DNA of 64,000 bases from Singulisphaera acidiphila DSM 18658 (GCF_000242455.2 NC_019892.1:5466744-5530743); one strand, 5' to 3'; positions 27,628-37,112 are shown, numbered from the stretch's first letter. Notes: generated by a model not told the origin, from the letters alone. Numbers and translations are program-made.

Positions 27628-27676
27628 CCGTTACCGTGAACATTCCCGCAGGGAGTGTTCACCTCACGGAGGGTCA
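27628..27676. repeat. Inverted repeat at the edge of the IS21-like remnant
   Basis: GTGAACA and TGTTCAC face each other across a 13-base spacer, extended on both sides by CTCCGT/ACGGAG with a small bulge. It lies just before the transposase remnant. The arms may be abutting IS ends, or a simple hairpin. Confidence 0.55.
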
Positions 27677-27678
27677 AG

Positions 27679-27815
27679 GATGTGCTTACGTCTGGACGAC
27701 TACGGAGCCATTCGGAGCGGAGGGCGCGACGCGATGGCAAGTCCATCCGCCAGATCGCGAGCGAATTCGAGCATTCGCGAAACACCATCCGGAAAATCCT
27801 CAAGCAAGCCGTTCC
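27679..27815 (+). pseudogene. Remnant of an IS21-family transposase (IstA N-terminus), frameshifted and truncated
   Basis: Two short pieces in different frames together resemble the IstA N-terminus: MCLRLDDYGAIR (ATG at 27679) in one frame and then RDGKSIRQIASEFEHSRNTI followed by RKIL in another. The second piece is the helix-turn-helix of IS21 transposases (xxGxSIRxIAxxxGxSRNTVRKxL). Everything after about residue 45 is missing; the sequence runs straight into the 3' end of the kinase gene on the other strand. It cannot make a working transposase. Confidence 0.65.
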
Positions 27816-30689
27816 CTACCTCGCTGCCTTATCCGGCTCGACCAGGCCCTCCGCCTCCCGTCGCAGGATGTGGTAGATCCAAGCCTCGCGGTCGATGGTA
27901 GGCGACCGCCAGTTGTAGGATTCGATGGCCGACGCGAGCGACTTGGCGGCCTTGTCCTTGTGTCCCAGGCGGTGTTGTGCCATGGCCGTGAGAAGCTGAG
28001 GACAAGGCCCCATTACTGCCGAAGCCTCGGCCTGTAGGATCGCGATGGCGCTGTCGAGGCGGTCCAGGCGGTATTCGGCCAGACCCTTGGCGAAGAGGAA
28101 ATAGGGGTACGTCCAGGTCAGGGGTTTTGTTCTGGCGTCGGCGATCGCGCGATCGATCAGGAGCGCGGCCCGGCCCGCCTCTTCGGGCGTTGCGGGGAGG
28201 AGGAGGCAGGCTCGCCCAGTGCGCTCGGCGGGCTGTGGGTCGACAAGCTCTCCGAAGCGGTCGAGCAAATCGCGGCGAGCCACGCGATAGTCCTCTTTGA
28301 GACCGAGGAACAGGCAGAATTCGGCATAGCCGTCCAGGGCATCGATGCTCTGGGGGTTTGCCTCGATCGCAAGTCGCCAGGTGGTTCGCGCCTCCTCGGG
28401 GTGGCCGAGGCGCATGAGCGTCGTTCTCAGGCCCGCCTGGGCGATCGCGAGCTTCGGGTCGATCGACACGGCCTTGCGATATTCGGAGAGAGCCTCGTCG
28501 TGCTTGGCCCCGGCGGCCAGGGAGTCGCCGAGGCCGGCGTGGAGCAAGGCGTTCGCTGGGTTGGCTCCCAGCCCTAAACGGAGTTGCTCGATGGCTTCGT
28601 CGGCCCGCCCGGTGGCCCTCAGGACGTGGCCGAGATTGTAGCTCGATGTGGCGGCCGTCGGGTCGATCCGCAGAGCCGAACGAAAGTACTCGATGGCCTC
28701 GCCCGGCCTGCCGGAGTCGGCCAGGCAGCGGCCCAGATTGTTGTAGCCGATGGCTGCGTCCGGCCGGATCGACAGGGCGGCTTGCAGGTAGCGGATTGCC
28801 TCCGAATGCCGCCTGGCGCGGCCCAGGACGGACCCGATCGCGAGGTTCGCCCAGAAGTCGCCGGGCCGGGCCTGCTGGACCCGTGTGAGGAACGGGACCG
28901 GGTCCCCGCCCGTCGCACTGACGTCCTCGGCGATCGCCAGTAGCAGCGTCACAGGCTGGTTGTCCACCGGCGCCGCCGCGATGAGCCGTTCGAGCGCGGT
29001 GCGGCTTCTGCGGACTTCCGGGTCGCGGGCCTCGGCGACCCAGCCCGACTGTTCCCGGTCTGCCAGCCGCGCCACCCGGAGGAGCCATTCCTTGCGCGGT
29101 GCGTCGGGCGATGGGACCGGCCAATCGTCGAGGGCGTCCACCAGGGCCCTGCGGGCGTCGGACGCCCGAATCCGCGTCGCGACGGCCTCCGGCTTCTCGT
29201 CGGGTCCGCCCAGCCCGAACCGGCGGAATGCGGCTGCGTAGGCTTCGCCCGCCCCCGTGTAATCGACGACGCCTCCGATGCTCCTGGCTCGCCTCAGGCG
29301 GATGGCGTCGAGTTGCGCCACCAGCTCGAGATTGCGGCGGCCCTGGTCGAGGGCCTGTTGCAACTCCGGCGTCCCCCGCTTGCCGAGACGTTCCTCCGCC
29401 CGCTCGAGTGCCGAACCCGCCTCGGCCCAGGCTCTCCGCTCGAGCTCTCGGGCCATGTCCTTCAGGTCATCCTTCGCCGCCCGTTCATTGGCCGCTTGCT
29501 CGGCCGCGGCCCGTCGGCCGACTGCCTCCCGTTCGCCCGCCAGCCACAGGCCGACACCGGCCAGGAACGCCGCGAGCAGGACGACGCAGGCGAGCAGCGC
29601 TGAGGTTCCCGGGTTGCTCTGGATCCGCCGCCTCAGCCGCTCGATCCTGCCTTCGGGTCTCGCCTCGATGGCTTCCCCGTCCAGGAAGCGTCGCAGGTCC
29701 GCGCCCAGCAACGCGGCCGAGGGATACCGCCGCATTGGGTCTTTGTTCAAGCATTTCAGGCAGATGATCTCAAGGTCTCGAGGGACCTTGGCGTTCAGCC
29801 GCGCTGGGGGCGCGGGGTCCGACTGGACGACCAGCCGGGCCGTTTCGGTCGGAGTCTCCCCCCGGAACGGCGGCCGGCCGGTGACCAGTTCGTAGAGGAT
29901 CGCGCCCAGGGCATAGACGTCGGTGGCTGCCCCGACCGCCTCCTGTTCTCCAGCGGCCTGCTCGGGGGCCATGTAGCTCGGGGTCCCGATCAGGACTCCG
30001 TCCATCGTGAGGCCCGCCGCATCGTCGAGCCGGCGTGAGAGGCCGAAGTCGCCGATCTTCGGAGTGCCGTCCGGTTCGAGCAGGACGTTCGCCGGCTTCA
30101 GGTCGCGATGGATGATCCCGACCGAGTGGGCCGCGTGGACGGCCCCGGCCAGCGGCAAGAGGAGCGATGCGGCCTCGCGCGGCGTCGTGGGCTTTGCCGT
30201 CTGGGCCAGGCTGCCCCCGGCGATGAGTTCCATCGAGTAGTAGGGACGCCCTTCCGAGTCGCCCACGTCATAGATCTGCACCACGTGGGGGTGCCGGAGG
30301 GCCGCAACGGCCTCGGCCTCTCGCTGGAATCGCTCGCGCGACCTGGCATGGGCCCCGGCGACGGCCATCTTGATCGCGACGACCCGGTTCAGTCGCAGGT
30401 GGCGAGCCCTGTAGACGACCCCCATCCCGCCTCGACCCAGGAGGCCCTCTACCTCATAACCGGGGACCTGCGGCAGGTCGGCGGCTTCTCGATCCCTCGT
30501 TTCCTTCTCTTGCCCTTCCCGCTCGGGCGGGAAGCAGAGGTCGAGCTCGGCTTCGAGATTGCAAACCTGCCGCCATCGCTCCCGCAGTTCCGGCAGCAAT
30601 TCCGGGAAATCGCCGCAGACCTCTTCCGGGGTCAGGCCCGAGTCGTAGAGTTCCTCGAGCAGCTCACTCACCCGCAAGTCGATCGACAC
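27816..30689 (-). CDS. Membrane Ser/Thr protein kinase with TPR repeats (PknB-like)
   Basis: A 957-residue Hanks-type kinase. The kinase domain spans ~77-345: Gly loop GRGGMGVVYRA, Lys in VAIKMAV, HRDLKPANV with the catalytic Asp at ~196, DFG at 214-216 and GTPSYMAPEQ in the activation segment. One membrane helix is at ~365-388 (ALLACVVLLAAFLAGVGLWL). The C-terminal half has several TPRs, for example AIGYNNLGRCLADSGRPGEA and ATSSYNLGHVLRATGRADEA. It starts 33 bases after an ECF sigma gene on the same strand, a common planctomycete pairing, so the kinase may control that sigma factor. The 3' end abuts an IS21-like remnant. Confidence 0.93.
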   Translation of the reverse strand: MSIDLRVSELLEELYDSGLTPEEVCGDFPELLPELRERWRQVCNLEAELDLCFPPEREGQEKETRDREAADLPQVPGYEVEGLLGRGGMGVVYRARHLRLNRVVAIKMAVAGAHARSRERFQREAEAVAALRHPHVVQIYDVGDSEGRPYYSMELIAGGSLAQTAKPTTPREAASLLLPLAGAVHAAHSVGIIHRDLKPANVLLEPDGTPKIGDFGLSRRLDDAAGLTMDGVLIGTPSYMAPEQAAGEQEAVGAATDVYALGAILYELVTGRPPFRGETPTETARLVVQSDPAPPARLNAKVPRDLEIICLKCLNKDPMRRYPSAALLGADLRRFLDGEAIEARPEGRIERLRRRIQSNPGTSALLACVVLLAAFLAGVGLWLAGEREAVGRRAAAEQAANERAAKDDLKDMARELERRAWAEAGSALERAEERLGKRGTPELQQALDQGRRNLELVAQLDAIRLRRARSIGGVVDYTGAGEAYAAAFRRFGLGGPDEKPEAVATRIRASDARRALVDALDDWPVPSPDAPRKEWLLRVARLADREQSGWVAEARDPEVRRSRTALERLIAAAPVDNQPVTLLLAIAEDVSATGGDPVPFLTRVQQARPGDFWANLAIGSVLGRARRHSEAIRYLQAALSIRPDAAIGYNNLGRCLADSGRPGEAIEYFRSALRIDPTAATSSYNLGHVLRATGRADEAIEQLRLGLGANPANALLHAGLGDSLAAGAKHDEALSEYRKAVSIDPKLAIAQAGLRTTLMRLGHPEEARTTWRLAIEANPQSIDALDGYAEFCLFLGLKEDYRVARRDLLDRFGELVDPQPAERTGRACLLLPATPEEAGRAALLIDRAIADARTKPLTWTYPYFLFAKGLAEYRLDRLDSAIAILQAEASAVMGPCPQLLTAMAQHRLGHKDKAAKSLASAIESYNWRSPTIDREAWIYHILRREAEGLVEPDKAAR

Positions 30690-30722
30690 GACGCCTCCCC
30701 TCTCGGGCCTCCCCGGCCACGG

Positions 30723-31370
30723 TCACGACAGTCGTCGGCGCTCCACGTTTTTCGGGGCATCAGGCCCGAACGAATCGGGAGGCTGGAGGTCGTTCAGTGC
30801 CTCCGCAAGTTGGGCGAGCCCTTTGCGCAGCCTCCGCTTCGCCGTCGATTCTGAGATTCCGAGCACCTCGGCGGCCTCGGGCATGGTCATCCCCTGGATG
30901 CGGACCAGGTCGAACACCTCGCGTTCGTCGTCGGGGAGGTCGTCGATCGCCCGGAACATCCGGCGCCCGTCCACCGTCAGGCTGGACTCGCTCCCGCTCG
31001 GCGCGGGGACCATGCCGTCCAGGAACTCCACCACGGCCGGACGCTCATCTAAGCGTCGGGCCAGGTCATTCAGCTCCCAGCGCATGTGCTGGCTGGCCAG
31101 GGCGAAATACTCGCGCACGCTCGCGGGCCGGGCCTCGCGGAGCGCCTTCATCAGCCGTTCCACCACGGCGCCGAGCAATTCCTCCGCCTCCAGGTTCAGC
31201 GGCGGCCGCATCAGGCGGGGGTAGCTCCGGGTCAGGAGCAGGACGCAGAGGCGCCGTAGGCGGCAGGCGGAGCGTTCCAGCAGGGCCCGGACAACCGGCT
31301 CGGAGGGGGCGTCCTTGGCGAGTTCTTCGAGGATGCGCTGAACGACGATGGTGGTGGGTTCATGATCCAT
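30723..31370 (-). CDS. ECF-type RNA polymerase sigma factor
   Basis: A 215-residue sigma-70 family protein without sigma region 1 or 3. Region 2 is ~55-115 (LNLEAEELLGAVVERLMKAL, then ASQHMRWELNDLARRLDE). Region 4 is ~135-195, with LPDDEREVFDLVRIQGMTMP and the helix-turn-helix EAAEVLGISESTAKRRLRKG. The family is the one associated with Ser/Thr kinases in planctomycetes, where phosphorylation replaces an anti-sigma factor. It is followed by such a kinase. No clear anti-sigma gene is nearby. Regulon unknown. Confidence 0.9.
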   Translation of the reverse strand: MDHEPTTIVVQRILEELAKDAPSEPVVRALLERSACRLRRLCVLLLTRSYPRLMRPPLNLEAEELLGAVVERLMKALREARPASVREYFALASQHMRWELNDLARRLDERPAVVEFLDGMVPAPSGSESSLTVDGRRMFRAIDDLPDDEREVFDLVRIQGMTMPEAAEVLGISESTAKRRLRKGLAQLAEALNDLQPPDSFGPDAPKNVERRRLS

Positions 31371-31491
31371 GGCGAGCCCTGACCGCGACTTGTGGCGTGA
31401 CTTGGGATTTTACCAAGATGCGTGAACCCCCGCCACGCTTAGGGAAGGAGCGTCCCGATCGGCAGTCCCCTCCACTCCGGGAGATCGAGCC

Positions 31492-32157
31492 TTGTCGCAT
31501 CCGATCCACAGTCTGCTTACACCCGAAAATTGCACGGTCGTCTTCATCGATCACCAGCCACAGATGGCCTTCGGGGTGGCGAGCATCGACCGCCAGACCC
31601 TACTCAACAACACGGTTGGGCTGGCCAAGGCGGCCAAGGTGTTCAACGTCCCGGTCATCCTGACCACTGTCGAGTCCGAGAGCTTCAGTGGAAACATGTG
31701 GCCGCAGCTCACCGACCTGTTCCCGGGCCAGAAGCACTTCGAACGGACCTCGATGAACTCCTGGGAGGACAAGGCTTTCGTCGCCGAGGTCGAGCGTCTG
31801 GGCCGCAAGAAGCTGGTCATCGCTGCCCTGTGGACAGAGGTCTGTCTGACGTTCCCCGCGATCCAGGCCATGGAGGCGGGCTTCGAGGTCTACGCCGTCG
31901 AGGACGCCTCGGGAGGGACCAGCGAGGCGGCCCACCGCTGCGCAATGCAGCGGATCGTCCAGGCCGGTGGTGTGCCGGTCACCTGGCAGCAGGTGCTGCT
32001 GGAGTTCCAGCGGGATTGGGCGCGACGTGAGACTTACGACGCGGTTATGAAGATCGTGCTCGAGCACTCCGGCGCCTACGGCCAGGGGGTCGAGTACGCC
32101 TACACGATGGTCCACAAGCAGCCGCCCATGGGCCTGCGGCACAAGGCCGAGAAGTGA
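31492..32157 (+). CDS. Isochorismatase-family hydrolase (YcaC-like)
   Basis: A 221-residue cysteine hydrolase. CTVVFIDHQPQMAFGVAS holds the catalytic Asp, and VIAALWTEVCLTFPAIQAME holds the nucleophile Cys (~118) preceded by the usual cis-peptide region. The pattern RTSMNSWEDKAF occupies the place of the catalytic Lys loop. YcaC-like members have unknown natural substrates; nicotinamidase or isochorismatase activity is not specifically indicated. The start is a TTG with GGGAGATCGAGCC before it; no other start fits. The gene opens the rightward redox/hydrolase operon and its stop overlaps the next start by one base. Confidence 0.85.
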   Translation: MSHPIHSLLTPENCTVVFIDHQPQMAFGVASIDRQTLLNNTVGLAKAAKVFNVPVILTTVESESFSGNMWPQLTDLFPGQKHFERTSMNSWEDKAFVAEVERLGRKKLVIAALWTEVCLTFPAIQAMEAGFEVYAVEDASGGTSEAAHRCAMQRIVQAGGVPVTWQQVLLEFQRDWARRETYDAVMKIVLEHSGAYGQGVEYAYTMVHKQPPMGLRHKAEK

Positions 32158-32762
32158 TGTCCCAGGCTGGGACCATGATGGACGTCGCGCCCGGGGGGCC
32201 CGCGTCGCCGGGTAGGGCGCTGAGCGTCATCATCCGGCGGGTCGTGCGTGCGGGCCGTCAGGCCGAGTTCGAGGCCGCGGTGCGAGCTTTCTCGCCTGTG
32301 TCGGTCGCGTTCACGGGCCATCTCGGGGTCCACGTCGTCCCGCCGCCGGATGGGGGCTGCGAATACGTCGTCATCCTCAGCTTCGCCTCAGAATCGGTAT
32401 GGCGGGAGTTTCAAGCCTGGGATCGGTATCAGGCCTGGCTCGAAGAGATCCGGCCGCTCCTCACCGATGCCCCTTCGGTCGAGGAGGTGTCCGGCCTGGA
32501 GACCTGGTTCCGCCTGCCGGGCGAACGCACGCTCGTGCCGCCCCCACGGTGGAAGATGGCGCTCGTGACATGGGTTGGGGTCTGCCTGACGGTTGGGACC
32601 CTCGGTGTCGTCCTGCGTCCGCTGATTGCCGGATGGCCCTGGTGGGCGAACCTACTCGGCTTCAACGCGGCCGTCGTCGGGGCCCTGACCTGGGGTGTCA
32701 TGCCGGTGCTGTCACGGGCGATGCGGGGCTGGCTACGCCAGGATCCGGCCCCTGGCGGGTAG
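32157..32762 (+). CDS. Antibiotic biosynthesis monooxygenase (ABM)-domain membrane protein
   Basis: A 201-residue protein with an ABM-like ferredoxin fold at ~20-110 (SVIIRRVVRAGRQAEFEAAV, then HLGVHVVPPPDGGCEYVVIL, then FQAWDRYQAWLEE) and two C-terminal helices (MALVTWVGVCLTVGTLGVVL and ANLLGFNAAVVGALTWGVMP). This layout is known for membrane-bound ABM proteins of unknown function. TGATG couples its start to the previous stop; a GTG three bases earlier is also possible. The operon context suggests a role in oxidation of an aromatic or quinone-like compound, which is inference. Confidence 0.8.
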   Translation: MSQAGTMMDVAPGGPASPGRALSVIIRRVVRAGRQAEFEAAVRAFSPVSVAFTGHLGVHVVPPPDGGCEYVVILSFASESVWREFQAWDRYQAWLEEIRPLLTDAPSVEEVSGLETWFRLPGERTLVPPPRWKMALVTWVGVCLTVGTLGVVLRPLIAGWPWWANLLGFNAAVVGALTWGVMPVLSRAMRGWLRQDPAPGG

Positions 32763-32831
32763 CCCGCTGCCTTCCACTTCGAGGAGACTGGGAGGTTGGT
32801 GACTCGCCAGGGGGCTAAGAAAGGAGTAATC

Positions 32832-34688
32832 ATGTCATTGCAATCGGCCGACCTCATTCTGCACAACGGGGCGATCGCCACCCTCGACATGGCCCGTCCC
32901 GAGGCGACTGCCGTCGGGATCCGCGACGGCAAGGTCCTCGTCGTCGGCACCGATGACGAGGTGATGGCGACGCGGGGCCCCTCGACACGTGCGATCGACC
33001 TCGGAGGCCGCCGGGCCATCCCCGGGCTCAACGATTCGCATCTGCACCTGATTCGGGGTGGCCTGAACTATAACCTCGAGCTGCGGTGGGACGGCGTGCC
33101 CTCCCTGGCCGACGCGATGCGGATGCTTCGCGAGCAGGCCATCCGGACGCCCGCACCCCAGTGGGTACGCGTCGTAGGGGGCTGGAACGAGTTCCAGTTC
33201 GCCGAGCGCCGGATGCCGACTCTGGCCGAGATCAACACGGCCGCCCCCGACACGCCCGTCTTCATCCTCCACCTCTACGACCGTGCGCTACTGAACGCTG
33301 CGGCCTTGAGGGCGGTCGGTTATTCGAAGGACACGCCGGATCCGCCGGGGGGCGAGATCCAGCGCGACAAGCAGGGCAACCCGACCGGTGCCCTGATCGC
33401 CCGGCCCAACGCGATGATCCTCTACTCGACGCTCGCCAAGGGCCCGAAGCTGCCGCCGGAATACCAGATGAACTCGACACGGCATTTCATGCGGGAGCTG
33501 AATCGGCTCGGCGTGACGAGCGTGATCGACGCCGGCGGGGGCTACCAGAACTATCCCGACGACTACGCGGTCATCGAAGACCTGCACCGTCGCGGGGAGA
33601 TGACGGTCCGCGTCGCGTACAACCTCTTCACTCAGAAGCCGAAGGGCGAGTTCGAGGACTTCTCCCGATGGGTCGGCATGACCCAGCCGGGGGCTGGCGA
33701 CGACTATTACCGGATGAACGGCGCAGGCGAGATGCTCGTCTTCTCGGCTGCGGACTTTGAGGATTTCCTCGAACCCAGGCCCGACCTGGACCCCGGCATG
33801 GAGGGTGAACTCCATCGGGTGGTCAGGCTCCTGGCCGAGCACCGCTGGCCGTTCCGCCTGCACGCGACCTACGACGAGTCGATCGGCCGATTCCTGGACG
33901 TGTTCGAGGCGGTGGACCGCGAGGTCCCGTTCGAAGGCCTGCGATGGTTTTTCGACCACGCCGAGACCGTTACCGAGCGGAACCTGGAGCGGATCAAGGC
34001 CCTCGGCGGCGGGATCGCGGTCCAGCACCGGATGGCGTTCCAGGGCGAGTATTTCGTCGACCGCTATGGGGCGGAGGCGGCCGAGCATACCCCGCCGGTC
34101 GCAAAGATGCTGGCGATGGGTATTCCCGTCGGGGCGGGGACGGACGCGACCCGAGTGGCGAGCTTCAACCCCTGGGTCTCGCTCGCCTGGTTGGTGAGTG
34201 GCCGGACCGTCGGCGGGCTCGCCCTCTATCCCGAGGCGAATCGTCTCGATCGCGTCACCGCGCTCCGCCTGTACACGCGGGGCTCCGCCTGGATGTCGGG
34301 CGAGGAGCAATCCAAAGGGGTGATCGCGGCCGGCCAGCTCGCCGACCTCGCCGTGCTGTCGGACGATTACTTCGCGGTGCCGGAGCACGAGATTCGGGGC
34401 ATCGAATCGGTCCTGACCGTGGTCGGCGGCAAGGTCGTCTACGGCGGCGGGCCGTTCGACGCCGTCGCCCCGAAGCCGCTCCCGGTCATGCCCGACTGGT
34501 CGCCGGTCGGATTCTATGGAGGCTACCATACCCAGGCGATGCGGACTTCTTCCGAAAAGATCCGTCAGGCTCCTCACTGCTGTCGCGCGGGGAGTATGCA
34601 TACGCTGCTGCACAAGCTGCTCAGTCCCTCGAAGCACGGGGCAAGAGATCCATTCTGGGGCGAAGGATGCGCGTGCTGGGCTTTTTGA
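32832..34688 (+). CDS. Amidohydrolase family protein (YtcJ-like)
   Basis: A 618-residue metal-dependent hydrolase. DLILHNGAIATLDMARPEAT opens the composite beta-sandwich; AIPGLNDSHLHLIRGGLNYN has the HxH metal pair; LRWFFDHAETVTERNLERIK has a further His; GAGTDATRVASFNPWVSLAW provides the late Asp. QLADLAVLSDDYFAVPE closes the sandwich. A Cys/Trp-rich C-terminus (DPFWGEGCACWAF) is a feature I associate with this subgroup. AAGGAG lies five bases before the ATG at 32832. Substrates of YtcJ-like proteins are mostly unknown. Confidence 0.88.
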   Translation: MSLQSADLILHNGAIATLDMARPEATAVGIRDGKVLVVGTDDEVMATRGPSTRAIDLGGRRAIPGLNDSHLHLIRGGLNYNLELRWDGVPSLADAMRMLREQAIRTPAPQWVRVVGGWNEFQFAERRMPTLAEINTAAPDTPVFILHLYDRALLNAAALRAVGYSKDTPDPPGGEIQRDKQGNPTGALIARPNAMILYSTLAKGPKLPPEYQMNSTRHFMRELNRLGVTSVIDAGGGYQNYPDDYAVIEDLHRRGEMTVRVAYNLFTQKPKGEFEDFSRWVGMTQPGAGDDYYRMNGAGEMLVFSAADFEDFLEPRPDLDPGMEGELHRVVRLLAEHRWPFRLHATYDESIGRFLDVFEAVDREVPFEGLRWFFDHAETVTERNLERIKALGGGIAVQHRMAFQGEYFVDRYGAEAAEHTPPVAKMLAMGIPVGAGTDATRVASFNPWVSLAWLVSGRTVGGLALYPEANRLDRVTALRLYTRGSAWMSGEEQSKGVIAAGQLADLAVLSDDYFAVPEHEIRGIESVLTVVGGKVVYGGGPFDAVAPKPLPVMPDWSPVGFYGGYHTQAMRTSSEKIRQAPHCCRAGSMHTLLHKLLSPSKHGARDPFWGEGCACWAF

Positions 34689-34704
34689 TCGGGGGCGAGC
34701 GGCG

Positions 34705-36315
34705 ATGAGGAGAACGACTGACAGCCCGTTCGTCCAGGGAATGAGACGGGCCCACCTTGAGGTCAGGCGGTACGCCTTCCTCGCCGCTTGCACGCTTGGC
34801 CTGACGGGCGTTGCGACGCCCGCCCTCGCACAGCAGGCCGCGGGCTCGAACGTTGCCGCCCCCGGACCCGACGATGGCGCGCAGGCCGCGAGCCGTCCGC
34901 TTGCGGGCGGCAGCGAAGTCCCGCGCCTCGGCCCAGGGCAGGCCGCTGTTTCCGCGTCGGTCCCCGGCGTGACTGGCTCGGGGTCGCACTTCAAGCTGCT
35001 CCGCTATGAGGAGGATTTCAGCTTCCTCGCCGATCCTGCGAAGCGGACCGATTTCTTCGACCCCATCAAATACATCCCCCTGTTCGGTCGGGAGGGCCAC
35101 TACCTGACCTTCGGCGGCGACGTCCGGGAGTGGTTCGAGTCGTATCACAATGACTCGTTCGGGGAAGGTCCCGGGAACGCTCAGGGTTACAACACCTACT
35201 TTCTTCAGCGATACATGCTCCACGCCGACCTCCATCTCGGCGACCGATGGAGGGTGTTCCTCCAGTCGATCAGCGGATTCGAGGACGGCCGGATCGGCGG
35301 CCCGCGCCCTGATATCGACGTCAACATATTCGACGCCCACCAGGGGTTCGTCGACTGGACCTGGAGGGCGGATGAGTCGGAATCGTCGGTGACCTGGCGG
35401 CTCGGCCGGCAGGAGTTCCGGTACGGGAGCGGCCGACTGATCGACGTCCGGGAGGGACCGAACCTCCGGCGGTCGTTCGACGGAGCGCGGGCGCTGGCGA
35501 AGCTCGGGGGCTGGTCGCTCGACGGATGGTGGGCGAAGCCGGTCCTGAACAACCCTGGCGTCTTCGACGATGATCCCAATCCCGACGTCTCGTTCTGGGG
35601 CCTTTACGGCGTCCGGGCGATCGGCGACGGCTCGCTCTCGAACGTCGATCTCTATTACCTCGGGTTCAGGAACCTCGCCGCGAGCTTTGATCAGAATACG
35701 GGCCGCGAGCTCCGGCACTCGATCGGGACGCGGCTCTGGGGCCGGCCTCTGCCTTGGGAGTACAACCTCGAATACGTCTATCAATTCGGCGACTTCGGGG
35801 CCGGGCGGATCAGCGCATGGACCGCGGCCAACGCGGTCCGCTACAACTTCACCCAGACGCCATTCAAGCCGGCCCTGGGCGTGCGATTCGACGCCGCGAG
35901 CGGCGATCGGAACGCCAACTCCGCCAACCTACAGACGTTCAATCCGCTGTTCCCGTCCGGGGCCTACTTCAACCTGACCGGGCCGTTCGGACCCCAGAAC
36001 ATCATCGACCTGCACCCTACCCTGGACCTCCACCTCCGTGACGACCTGCTCCTCTCCGCCGACTGGACCTTCTTCTGGCGGGAGAGCCTGGACGACGGGG
36101 TCTACAGGCTCTCGGGGTCGCTGATCGCCAGCGGCCGGGACAGCAGGGCCCGGTATATCGGCTCGAGCCCGGCGCTGACCGCCGTGTGGACTCTGAATCC
36201 GCACGTGACGCTCCTCGCCAGCTACGTCCACATCTTCCCCGGCGAGTTCATCAAGGAGACGACGCCCGGGAAGAGCGTCGACTATTTCACGACCTGGCTG
36301 ACCCTCAAATTCTGA
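34705..36315 (+). CDS. Alginate-export-like outer-membrane beta-barrel protein
   Basis: A 536-residue secreted protein. A basic N-terminus and hydrophobic core (YAFLAACTLGLTGVATPALA) form the signal peptide, possibly cut after ALAQQA. The barrel begins with the family block SFLADPAKRTDFFDPIKYIP, then TFGGDVREWFESYHND, and the conserved WRLGRQEFRYGSGRLIDVRE with GPNLRRSFDGAR. Many alternating-aromatic strands end in SVDYFTTWLTLKF, a C-terminal outer-membrane signature with terminal Phe. It lies 16 bases after the amidohydrolase. Alginate itself is unlikely to be the substrate here; it may be an outer-membrane pore for the compound processed by the neighbouring enzymes. Confidence 0.85.
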   Translation: MRRTTDSPFVQGMRRAHLEVRRYAFLAACTLGLTGVATPALAQQAAGSNVAAPGPDDGAQAASRPLAGGSEVPRLGPGQAAVSASVPGVTGSGSHFKLLRYEEDFSFLADPAKRTDFFDPIKYIPLFGREGHYLTFGGDVREWFESYHNDSFGEGPGNAQGYNTYFLQRYMLHADLHLGDRWRVFLQSISGFEDGRIGGPRPDIDVNIFDAHQGFVDWTWRADESESSVTWRLGRQEFRYGSGRLIDVREGPNLRRSFDGARALAKLGGWSLDGWWAKPVLNNPGVFDDDPNPDVSFWGLYGVRAIGDGSLSNVDLYYLGFRNLAASFDQNTGRELRHSIGTRLWGRPLPWEYNLEYVYQFGDFGAGRISAWTAANAVRYNFTQTPFKPALGVRFDAASGDRNANSANLQTFNPLFPSGAYFNLTGPFGPQNIIDLHPTLDLHLRDDLLLSADWTFFWRESLDDGVYRLSGSLIASGRDSRARYIGSSPALTAVWTLNPHVTLLASYVHIFPGEFIKETTPGKSVDYFTTWLTLKF

Positions 36316-36338
36316 CGAACTGTCGCGAGGAAGATTCA

Positions 36339-37064
36339 ATGCGAGGAATGATTGCGATTTTGGCGTTCACGCTCACGCTCGGGTTTCCGGCCCAGGCTCC
36401 GGCACAGGCGAAGCCCCCTGCGGAGACACGTCTGGTCGGGCCGGGGGAGACCTCGCTGATCGTGCGGATGCAAGGCCCGTATGACGCCGACGTGCCGCTC
36501 CAGGTGGTCTGCTATTTCAAGCACACCCCTGACTCCGATGCACGGATGACCGGCGCCCCGGTCGAACTCGACAAGCATCTCGGCGGCCTCATCGCCTCGC
36601 TCCGGTCGCGCGGGGAATTTGGCGGTGACGAGCTCGAGACCATCCTCTTCGACGTCCCCCGGGGCACGATCAAGCCGGCGCGTTTGCTGCTCATCGGGCT
36701 TGGTGACGAGTCCTCCCTCTCACTCGAGAGGATGGAGCGGGTGGGGCGCGTCGCCCTGCGTGAGGCCGTGAAAATTGGTGCGACGAAGGTCGCCTTCGCG
36801 CCGCTGATCCGCGACCAGGGGAACACCAAGATCGGGACCGGGGCCGTGGAGAACGCGGTGACCCGAGGGATGCTGCTCGCCTACGGCACAGAAAGGCGGC
36901 TACAGCGGGAAGGGTTCGCGAGGCCGTACACGCTCGAGGAATGGGTGATCGAGGCGGGACCTGCCTACTATGACGAGACCGTCGCCGGGGTGAAGAAGTC
37001 GATCGCCGAGGCCAAGGCTGTGGCCCGTCCGTCAGAGCCCTATTCGACGAAGGGCAAGCCATAA
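36339..37064 (+). CDS. Secreted protein resembling the N-terminal domain of M17 aminopeptidase
   Basis: A 241-residue protein with a signal peptide (ILAFTLTLGFPAQAPAQA). The mature part, with GGLIASLRSRGEFGGDELET, then ARLLLIGLGDESSLSLERME and AVENAVTRGMLLAYGTERRL, corresponds to the regulatory N-terminal domain of leucyl aminopeptidases (PepA/M17). The metal-binding catalytic domain is absent, so it should not be a peptidase. GAGGAAG precedes the ATG at 36339. It follows the barrel gene by 23 bases. Free-standing M17-N proteins have no known function. Confidence 0.75.
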   Translation: MRGMIAILAFTLTLGFPAQAPAQAKPPAETRLVGPGETSLIVRMQGPYDADVPLQVVCYFKHTPDSDARMTGAPVELDKHLGGLIASLRSRGEFGGDELETILFDVPRGTIKPARLLLIGLGDESSLSLERMERVGRVALREAVKIGATKVAFAPLIRDQGNTKIGTGAVENAVTRGMLLAYGTERRLQREGFARPYTLEEWVIEAGPAYYDETVAGVKKSIAEAKAVARPSEPYSTKGKP

Positions 37065-37112
37065 AAGAGGATTGCGGCGGCTCTCCACCTCGGCGCGGCC
37101 AAGGAGATACTT

